Assembly (NCBI GenBank): GCA_020062035.1
Contig: JAGUXD010000057.1
Location: forward strand, 1-6,288
Direction: 5' to 3'
Source of the DNA: Candidatus Brocadiia bacterium
GTDB lineage: Bacteria > Planctomycetota > MHYJ01 > JACQXL01
Length of the DNA: 6,288 nucleotides
In this document: positions 1-5,556 of the stretch, piece by piece
Layout of the letters: every line of letters starts with the position of its first letter
How positions within the stretch are numbered: position 1 is the stretch's first letter
Notes under the pieces: generated by a model
The model's database searches: none
What the model was told of the DNA's origin: nothing
The model's input: the letters and a program-made list of their open reading frames with translations, nothing else
Made by a program: the position numbers and the translations under genes

Positions 1-515
1 CGTTCTATGGGATTAAGGTCTTTTCGCTGGGTGTTCTCTATCAACGCCCATTCTAACATCTTCTGGTCATCTATTTCTTTGATAATCACCGGCACGGTTG
101 GCAGTTTTAATTCCAAACCTGCTCGCCAGCGCCTTTCTCCTGCCACGATTTCATAATAGTTTCCTGATTTACGAACCAGAATTGGCTGAAGCACACCAGC
201 AGTTTTTATGGACTCTATTAATTCGCTAAGAGATTCCTTATCAAATGTCTTTCTGGGCTGAAAGCGATTGGGAATAAGTTGGTCTGGTCTTATCATTAAG
301 ATATTTTCGCCAGCCGTAATGCCGCTCATTAGTTCGGAATGGTTTTTTCTCGTTGCTTGTGGCTGTTCCGTAGAGGTAGTAATAGTCTGCTTGGAAGTTG
401 CCGGAGTGATAGAGATAGATTCTTGGATTGGTTTTTTTTCTTCACTATCTTCAGTTCTAACCGCGTGAATATCCTTAAGAAGTTCACCGATTCCTCTGCC
501 TAATTTCTTTTCCAT
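1..515 (-). CDS. parB: ParB/Spo0J chromosome-partitioning protein, N-terminal part (runs off left edge)
   Basis: Centromere-binding CTPase clamp of the ParABS chromosome segregation system; it loads at parS sites and stimulates ParA. The first 171 codons are present and the 3' end is outside the window. Residues 1-13 (MEKKLGRGIGELL) match the conserved LGRGL-type N-terminal motif that contacts ParA. A polar, low-complexity linker runs to about residue 72. The ParB N-terminal CTP-binding domain starts near residue 74: PNRFQPRKTF at 82-91 (box A, NxxQPR), GERRWRAG at 126-133 (the C motif that binds the CTP triphosphate) and ENTQRKDLNPIE at 160-171 (start of the conserved ENxQR segment). The HTH parS reader and the dimerisation domain would follow. 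The ATG at 515 follows parA by 13 bp, as in most soj-spo0J operons. The Shine-Dalgarno match upstream is weak, so translation may be coupled to parA. Family identity is secure. Confidence 0.96.
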   Translation of the reverse strand, partial: MEKKLGRGIGELLKDIHAVRTEDSEEKKPIQESISITPATSKQTITTSTEQPQATRKNHSELMSGITAGENILMIRPDQLIPNRFQPRKTFDKESLSELIESIKTAGVLQPILVRKSGNYYEIVAGERRWRAGLELKLPTVPVIIKEIDDQKMLEWALIENTQRKDLNPIE

Positions 516-528
516 AATCCGCTATAGG

Positions 529-1308
529 TTAATTATAGCCGAGTATCTCTCGGCCCAATTCTATATAACCTATTGCTCCTCTTGATGTTATATCATATTC
601 GAGAACCGGCTTTCCAAAACTACTTGCCTCTGAAACTGCAACATCCCGCGGGATAATGGTTTTATAAACCTTTGTTTGGCCTGAAGCATCAGCAGAACCA
701 AAATGTCTTCGTATCTCTTCTACAACCTCTTTATTATATTGTAAGGAGTTATCATACATTGTCAAAAGAATGCCGTCAATAAAAAGGCCCGGATTAGCCT
801 CGGTTTTGACTTTATTGATAATACGGACTATCTGGCTTAATCCTTCCATAGCAAAGTATTCACACTGAATCGGGATGATTACCGAATTAGCCGCGGTCAG
901 GGCATTAACAGGAATTCCCCCAAAAGAAGGCGGGCAATCCATCAAGACAAAATCATAGGTATTGCTTACCGAAGCGATGGCACCTTTAAGTCGTTGACTG
1001 CTCAAATGTCCTGTGGTCAATCTTTGCTCCAGAGAAGCGACCAGAGGCGAACCGGGAACAACAAATAACCCGGGACAATGAGTAGATTGTTTTATTGATT
1101 CCGACTTGATGATTCCTTCTAATAAAACTTGATATGTCCCGTAGAACTTATCTTGTGCTATTCCTAAACCGCTTGTTGCATTTGCCTGTGGGTCAAGGTC
1201 AATAAGCAGAGTGTTTTTATTTGCTAATGCCAGACAATAGCCCAGATTTATGGCGGTGGTAGTTTTGCCCACCCCACCTTTTTGATTGGCGATGGCAATA
1301 ATTTTCAT
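529..1308 (-). CDS. parA: ParA/Soj chromosome-partitioning ATPase
   Basis: ATP-dependent, nucleoid-binding partner of ParB that moves or separates replicated origins. The protein is 259 aa, typical of the short chromosomal ParA/Soj type without an N-terminal HTH. It opens with MKIIAIANQKGGVGKTTT, where K10-GGVGKT-T16 is the deviant Walker A motif with the signature lysine. Walker A' is LLIDLDPQAN at 34-43, and Walker B is FVLMDCPPS at 120-128 with D124. The ATG at 1308 is preferred because family members begin at this point. An in-frame TTG at 1317 would add three residues (MTL). No clear Shine-Dalgarno precedes either start, and the candidate promoter would leave a leader of only about 20 nt. 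parA is first in an operon with parB and is divergent from clpC. A MinD or plasmid ParA is less likely given the chromosomal-type parB next door. Confidence 0.97.
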   Translation of the reverse strand: MKIIAIANQKGGVGKTTTAINLGYCLALANKNTLLIDLDPQANATSGLGIAQDKFYGTYQVLLEGIIKSESIKQSTHCPGLFVVPGSPLVASLEQRLTTGHLSSQRLKGAIASVSNTYDFVLMDCPPSFGGIPVNALTAANSVIIPIQCEYFAMEGLSQIVRIINKVKTEANPGLFIDGILLTMYDNSLQYNKEVVEEIRRHFGSADASGQTKVYKTIIPRDVAVSEASSFGKPVLEYDITSRGAIGYIELGREILGYN

Positions 1309-1333
1309 TAGCGTCAATTATTCTTTAATCTAA

Positions 1334-1362
1334 TCTTTATCAAACATTTCTAACAAGGTCAA
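1334..1362 (-). promoter_or_regulatory. candidate parAB promoter (weak)
   Basis: On the minus strand, TTGACC (1362-1357) is followed after 17 bp by TAAAGA (1339-1334), which is preceded by TGa as in extended -10 elements. The -35 matches 5 of 6 consensus bases and the -10 only 3 of 6. Transcription would start near 1327, about 20 nt before the parA ATG. Position and spacing fit, but the weak -10 keeps this tentative. Confidence 0.35.
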
Positions 1363-1372
1363 TAAAAATATC

Positions 1373-1402
1373 TTGACAATATCCCCTCTTTTTGTTTATA
1401 AT
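1373..1402 (+). promoter_or_regulatory. clpC promoter, near-consensus sigma-70 type
   Basis: A perfect -35 hexamer TTGACA (1373-1378) and a perfect -10 hexamer TATAAT (1397-1402) are separated by 18 bp, one more than the optimum. The predicted start is about 1409, giving a 5' leader of roughly 47 nt before the clpC ATG. Two perfect hexamers suggest strong transcription by the housekeeping sigma factor. I see no clear CIRCE element or tandem CtsR heptads here, so stress control by those routes is not supported. Confidence 0.8.
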
Positions 1403-1440
1403 AATAAAATTACATAGCCTAAGATGAAGTTATATAAGAA

Positions 1441-1446
1441 AAGGAG
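1441..1446 (+). promoter_or_regulatory. clpC ribosome binding site
   Basis: AAGGAG lies 9 nt before the ATG at 1456 and fixes the clpC start. It is a strong Shine-Dalgarno sequence, in contrast to the poor sites in front of parA and parB. Confidence 0.85.
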
Positions 1447-1455
1447 TAAAATTTT

Positions 1456-3978
1456 ATGTTTGATAAATATACTGATAGGGCAAGGAAGGTGATGAGTTTG
1501 GCGCGAATGGAGGCACAACGCTTGTCACACGAGGCAATCGGCACTGAACACATTCTCTTAGGACTTATTAAAGAAGGTTCAGGGGTTGCCGCAAGAGCGT
1601 TATTGAACCTGGAAGTGGATTTCAGAAAGGTCTTTGAGGAAATAGAACGGATAGTTCAGTCAGAACAAAGACCTACGGCAGCTGGACAAATACCTTTTAC
1701 ACCAAGAGCCAAAAAGGTCTTGGAGTTTGCTCACGAAGAAGCAATTCAGTTAGGACATGATTATATCGGCACCGAGCATCTTCTTTTAGGGCTATTACGA
1801 GAAGAACAAGGAATCGCATCTCGCGTTTTACAGAATTTAGGCGTCAAACTTCAGGATGTTCGCGAAGAAATTATGACGATTATCTCAGGCGGGATTTTGC
1901 CGGCAGAAGAGGAGCAAGAACCAGAGGGTCGTGCGACAGCAAAAACCGGGGCACGTTCGGCACCTGGCAAGACAAAAACACCTGCACTTGATACCTTCGG
2001 CAGGGACCTGACTGAACTTGCCCGCGTTAACCAACTTGACCCGGTGATTGGCAGGCGCAGAGAAATAGAACGACTTCTTCAGGTTCTCTGTCGCAGGACC
2101 AAAAACAATCCGGTTCTTTTAGGTGAGGCAGGCGTTGGAAAAACAGCCATTGTTGAAGGTTTAGCACGGGATATTGTCTCAGGTAATATTCCAGAATTAT
2201 TAAAGGATAAACGGATTGTGATTTTAGATTTGGCTTTGATGGTTGCGGGCACTAAATATCGTGGGCAATTTGAGGAGCGTATCAAGGCAGTAATGAATGA
2301 GGTAAAGAAAAACAAGAATATTATCTTGTTTATTGATGAACTCCATACCCTTGTTGGTGCTGGTGGCGCTGAGGGTGCGATAGATGCTTCTAATGTTCTG
2401 AAGCCCGCTTTGTCAAGAGGCGAGATTCAATGCATCGGTGCAACAACATTAGATGAGTATCGCAAACACATAGAAAAAGACGGTGCTTTAGAGCGTCGGT
2501 TTCAGACAATAATTGTTGACCCGCCCTCTAAAGATGAGACATTACAGATTCTAAATGGGCTAAGAGATAGATATGAGGCGCATCATCGGGTAAGTTATAC
2601 TGATACAGCACTCAAGAACTGTGTAGAACTTTCTCATCGTTATATTACAGGTAGATATTTGCCTGATAAAGCCATTGATGTAATGGACGAATCAGGTGCC
2701 AGAGTTCGTCTAAAGTCAAATGTAAAGCCACCTGACCTCAAGGAATTAGAAGAGCGAATTAAAGGAGTGGAAAGAGAAAAGGATTCGGCTATCGCTAATC
2801 AAGAGTTTGAACAAGCGGCTTCGCTGCGAGACAAGATTCAGAAACTGCGCAAACAAAAAGAGGATATTATCAGTGAATGGAAAAATAAAGATGGTGAAAA
2901 AAGTGGTGTGGTTGATGAAAATGTTATCTCAGAAACCGTCTCCAGAATGACCGGCGTTCCGCTTACCAGATTGGAAAAGAACGAAGCAGAGAAACTCTTA
3001 AAATTAGAAGAAGACCTACATAAGATGGTAGTAAGTCAAGATGAGCCGGTCCATGCGATTGCCAAGGCGATTAGACGCTCACGGTCGGGCTTAAAAGACC
3101 CGCGCCGCCCCATCGGCTCTTTTGTCTTTATCGGTCCAACAGGCTGTGGGAAAACCCTTTTAGGCCGTGCCTTGGCAAAGGTGATGTTTGGTGAAGAAGA
3201 TGCTTTAATCCAGATTGATATGTCTGAATATATGGAAAAGCATAATGTCTCCCGTCTTATCGGCGCACCACCAGGTTATGTCGGCTATGAAGAAGGCGGT
3301 CAACTTACTGAAAAAATCAGACACCGTCCTTATGCAGTTGTCCTTCTGGATGAGATAGAAAAAGCACATACCGATGTCTTTAATGTGCTTCTTCAGGTAA
3401 TGGAAGAAGGTCGATTAACTGATAGTTTTGGAAGGCATATTGATTTCAAGAACACCATCCTAATTATGACATCAAATATAGGCGCTGACCTTATTAAAAA
3501 TCAATCCTCGTTAGGTTTTAAGAAAGTAACCGTTGATACCTCGTACGAAGCAATGAAAGATATGCTCTTAAAAGAGGTGAATAAACATTTTAGACCCGAG
3601 TTTCTCAATCGGCTTGATGATATTATTGTCTTTAAGGCACTTAATAAAATAGACCTTAGAAAGATTGTGGAAATAGAGATGCAAAAGGTCTCTGAACGGA
3701 TGAAAGACCGGGGACTTACGGTGATGTTAGAACCGGATGCTGTAGATTTCTTGATAGAGCAAGGATATAACCCTGATTTTGGCGCCAGACCATTAAAAAG
3801 AACCATAGAAAAATTAGTAGAAGACCCCCTCTCAGAACAACTGCTCAAAGAAGAATTTAAGGGCTTTGATACGGTAAAAATAAAGGTAAAAGAAGGACAT
3901 CTCTACTTTGAGTCCTGCCGGACTGAAAATGAGCCGATGATGTGTAAAACAGTTGAAGATAAAGGCAATAGCGGATGA
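1456..3978 (+). CDS. clpC: ClpC, ATP-dependent Clp protease unfoldase subunit
   Basis: Cytoplasmic Hsp100 unfoldase that feeds substrates to ClpP. The 840 aa are in the usual ClpC size range. Residues 1-145 hold two Clp N-domain repeats, each with an IGTEH motif (E31 and E107). AAA1 has Walker A GEAGVGKT 223-230, pore loop GTKYRG 265-270, Walker B LFIDE 291-295 and arginine-finger region ERRF 346-349. A UVR-type coiled middle segment spans about 428-470, which is characteristic of ClpC rather than ClpB or ClpA. AAA2 has Walker A GPTGCGKT 560-567, pore loop GYVG 607-610, Walker B VVLLDEIEKAH 628-638, arginine-finger region RPEFLNRLD 713-721 and sensor 2 GARPLKR 776-782. LGF at 686-688 is the expected ClpP-docking tripeptide, so it should work with ClpP, which is not in this window. 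The last 25 residues or so form a polar tail. No ctsR, mcsA or mcsB lies beside it. It is followed closely by a GGDEF gene. Confidence 0.98.
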   Translation: MFDKYTDRARKVMSLARMEAQRLSHEAIGTEHILLGLIKEGSGVAARALLNLEVDFRKVFEEIERIVQSEQRPTAAGQIPFTPRAKKVLEFAHEEAIQLGHDYIGTEHLLLGLLREEQGIASRVLQNLGVKLQDVREEIMTIISGGILPAEEEQEPEGRATAKTGARSAPGKTKTPALDTFGRDLTELARVNQLDPVIGRRREIERLLQVLCRRTKNNPVLLGEAGVGKTAIVEGLARDIVSGNIPELLKDKRIVILDLALMVAGTKYRGQFEERIKAVMNEVKKNKNIILFIDELHTLVGAGGAEGAIDASNVLKPALSRGEIQCIGATTLDEYRKHIEKDGALERRFQTIIVDPPSKDETLQILNGLRDRYEAHHRVSYTDTALKNCVELSHRYITGRYLPDKAIDVMDESGARVRLKSNVKPPDLKELEERIKGVEREKDSAIANQEFEQAASLRDKIQKLRKQKEDIISEWKNKDGEKSGVVDENVISETVSRMTGVPLTRLEKNEAEKLLKLEEDLHKMVVSQDEPVHAIAKAIRRSRSGLKDPRRPIGSFVFIGPTGCGKTLLGRALAKVMFGEEDALIQIDMSEYMEKHNVSRLIGAPPGYVGYEEGGQLTEKIRHRPYAVVLLDEIEKAHTDVFNVLLQVMEEGRLTDSFGRHIDFKNTILIMTSNIGADLIKNQSSLGFKKVTVDTSYEAMKDMLLKEVNKHFRPEFLNRLDDIIVFKALNKIDLRKIVEIEMQKVSERMKDRGLTVMLEPDAVDFLIEQGYNPDFGARPLKRTIEKLVEDPLSEQLLKEEFKGFDTVKIKVKEGHLYFESCRTENEPMMCKTVEDKGNSG

Positions 3979-3988
3979 AATTGAGGGA

Positions 3989-5284
3989 ATGCTTAAACAG
4001 ATAATTATAATAATTCTTCTTATCGCTATTCCCTTAATCACTATTATATTTGGTTTGCTTTATTATTTCTCTTATGATTATCACGTTGATGTCTCAAAAA
4101 AAGCAGTAAATTTACCGTCGCTGTTAATTTTATCCGCATTTCTCAATGCTATTTACAGCCTTCTTTTAGTCATTATTGCTTTCTTTGTTAAATATTCTAA
4201 TAAGACCTTGCACGAGAAAAATATCTCTTTAGAGCATGGCTGGTCAATTCTTAAGAAAGAAAACAAGACCCTTTTATCTCGGGTTGATTTGCTTTCTGCC
4301 ACGCGTGAGATCTCGCTAATCATTACACACGAGATTGAGTCCGCTGAGATTTTAAGTAAGTCATTAGAAATCATCAGCCATTTTATAACCTCATCAATAG
4401 AACTGATGCAGGGTGACGAAAGAAACGAAATAACGGTGTTTCTTAAAGACGAAGTCACGGGTAGATTAGTCCAAAAAGCACAACGAAAATATCAAAAGAT
4501 TATATTTGAGGACGAATCGTCCCAAGCCACAATTGACTGGCGTAATGTAGAATCCGCATTAGAACACAGTCGGCTCTTCCTTTCGGCTGATGGTGAGACA
4601 TTAGATTTTACTATTCCACTTATTGCAGACCGCGAGGCAATCGGTGTATTAAAAGTAAAAATCGTTTATCCTGAACGGGAGCAAGGGGCTTCATCCAGTC
4701 CTGCAAAACATATTCAAGACCTCCAGGATAATCTAATGGAATTAGCGCGGGTATTAGCATTAGCAGTAAAAACGCCTCTCCTTTACAACAGGACGATTAC
4801 TGACAGTTTGACTTCTCTTTATACCAAACGACATCTTTTTAATGAACTGCCGGTTTATATGGAAATCTCTAAACGACATAATTCTTCTTTATCATTGATA
4901 ATATTTGATATAGACCATTTCAAAAAGGTAAATGATACCTATGGCCATCTTACTGGGGACATTGTCCTTAAAGAAGTCACGGAAATCCTAAAACAAACTT
5001 TAAGAGCCACCTCAACTGCGTATCGCTATGGCGGAGAGGAGATAGCAATAATTTTACCGCATACCTCCAGAGACAGAGCAAGAGTTTTTGCTGAGAGATT
5101 GCGTAAAAAAGTAGCAAACCATTCTTTTAATACAGAGGGTAATGAGAAAATAAAATTAACGATTAGTTTAGGCATTGCAGAATACTCTCAAGAAATGACC
5201 GATTTTAAGAAACTCATCTCGCAGGCGGATATTGCCCTGTATCGTGCCAAACAGAACGGCAGAAACCAGACAGTGATTGTATAG
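3989..5284 (+). CDS. membrane-anchored GAF-GGDEF diguanylate cyclase
   Basis: Probable diguanylate cyclase making cyclic di-GMP from two GTP at the inner face of the membrane. The ATG start gives 431 aa. Two hydrophobic segments lie at about 4-27 and 43-67, followed by a charged, helical, probably coiled-coil stretch (70-105). A GAF-like sensory region covers about 105-265 and a complete GGDEF domain about 270-431. The domain has FDIDHFKKVNDTYGH at 306-320 (metal-binding aspartates) and active-site loop RYGGEEI at 346-352. The inhibitory I-site, normally RxxD, reads RATS (339-342), so product feedback is probably lost. The ATG at 3989 lies 10 bp after the clpC stop. A TTG at 3953 would add 12 residues and overlap clpC by 26 bp. 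GAGG ends only 2 nt before the ATG, so the start is uncertain and translation is probably coupled to clpC. The GAF ligand cannot be told from sequence. Confidence 0.93.
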   Translation: MLKQIIIIILLIAIPLITIIFGLLYYFSYDYHVDVSKKAVNLPSLLILSAFLNAIYSLLLVIIAFFVKYSNKTLHEKNISLEHGWSILKKENKTLLSRVDLLSATREISLIITHEIESAEILSKSLEIISHFITSSIELMQGDERNEITVFLKDEVTGRLVQKAQRKYQKIIFEDESSQATIDWRNVESALEHSRLFLSADGETLDFTIPLIADREAIGVLKVKIVYPEREQGASSSPAKHIQDLQDNLMELARVLALAVKTPLLYNRTITDSLTSLYTKRHLFNELPVYMEISKRHNSSLSLIIFDIDHFKKVNDTYGHLTGDIVLKEVTEILKQTLRATSTAYRYGGEEIAIILPHTSRDRARVFAERLRKKVANHSFNTEGNEKIKLTISLGIAEYSQEMTDFKKLISQADIALYRAKQNGRNQTVIV

Positions 5285-5291
5285 AAAAGTA

Positions 5292-5365
5292 TAAACCACA
5301 GACCCCGACCCCGATTTCATCGGGACATCGGGGCGGATAAACACTGATTTTTATCCGTGTTAATC
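5292..5365 (+). repeat. intergenic nested palindromic repeat, probably dispersed
   Basis: Shortly after the GGDEF stop is a GC-rich island unlike its AT-rich surroundings. ACCCCG is repeated in tandem at 5302-5313. CCCGAT (5310-5315) pairs with ATCGGG (5319-5324) over a 3-nt loop, or CCCCGAT (5309-5315) pairs with ATCGGGG (5327-5333). Directly after, CGGATAAA (5334-5341) pairs perfectly with TTTATCCG (5350-5357) over an 8-nt loop. The wording of the second half (GGATAAACACTGATTTTTATCC) resembles intergenic repeats seen many times in genomes of uncultured bacteria; this is recollection and not a search result. It could act as an mRNA 3'-end stabiliser or leaky terminator. No T-tract directly follows the GC stem, so I do not call it an intrinsic terminator. 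Confidence 0.55.
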
Positions 5366-5401
5366 TTATATCTGATATTTGTTAAAAAACCTCTAAAAAT
5401 C

Positions 5402-5415
5402 GGTCAAAATTGACC
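5402..5415. repeat. near-palindrome GGTCAA-AA-TTGACC
   Basis: Two perfect 6-bp arms are separated by only 2 bp, so this is more likely a protein-binding palindrome than an RNA hairpin. It lies between the nested repeat and the transposase promoter, probably inside or at the left end of the insertion sequence. It could be a transposase binding site or part of the terminal inverted repeat. The right end of the element is not in the window, so this cannot be tested here. Confidence 0.4.
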
Positions 5416-5473
5416 TGTAACCTGCATGTTTCCTGAAGAAAAACTATCTTTATCAAGCCATTCATTATTTTTA

Positions 5474-5502
5474 TTGGCTCGTTGACTTCTATAGGTTATA
5501 CT
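5474..5502 (+). promoter_or_regulatory. candidate transposase promoter
   Basis: TTGGCT (5474-5479, 4 of 6 to the -35 consensus) and TATACT (5497-5502, 5 of 6 to the -10 consensus) have the optimal 17-bp spacing. The predicted transcription start is near 5509. The -10 box lies inside the left arm of the inverted repeat 5494-5506, so RNA made from this promoter should lack that arm. Confidence 0.55.
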
Positions 5503-5556
5503 CCTTGGGATTTAAGGCATCCTTATTCATCAAAACCACCAAAAAGGAGTATAACC
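5494..5556 (+). promoter_or_regulatory. inverted repeat able to hide the transposase ribosome site
   Basis: GGTTATACTCCTT (5494-5506) and AAGGAGTATAACC (5544-5556) are perfectly complementary over 13 bp with a 37-nt loop. The right arm holds AAGGAG, 7 nt before the transposase ATG at 5557, and ends on the base just before that ATG. RNA entering from upstream would contain both arms and could fold the Shine-Dalgarno into a stem. RNA started at the local promoter (about 5509) would have only the right arm and stay open. Pairing and positions are seen directly. The regulatory role is inferred from the analogous fold-back inhibition of IS10 and IS50. Confidence 0.7.

Noticed and set aside
268..468. 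Plus-strand 66-codon frame
   Set aside because: It lies wholly within parB on the opposite strand, where the protein has clear family motifs. It has no ribosome site and no recognisable content.
1357..1378. Possible CtsR operator upstream of clpC (AGGTCAA-like heptad)
   Set aside because: CtsR sites are tandem direct heptads (GGTCAAA spaced by 3). Here there is one incomplete heptad, and the second copy is inverted and 10 bp away. It is better explained as two opposed -35 boxes.
2079..2315. Minus-strand frames within clpC (also 3501-3848 and 3832-4041) and within the GGDEF gene (4153-4458)
   Set aside because: They are antisense to well-conserved coding sequence, have no family-like motifs and are not needed to explain the region.
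3975..4004. ATGA overlap at the clpC stop giving a downstream start
   Set aside because: The ATG at 3975 is in a different frame from the GGDEF gene and reaches TAA after 9 residues, so it does not start the cyclase.
5309..5352. Intrinsic terminator after the GGDEF gene
   Set aside because: A GC-rich stem exists, but the nearest T-run (5348-5352) is 14 nt beyond it and lies inside another palindrome, so the canonical stem plus U-tract is absent.
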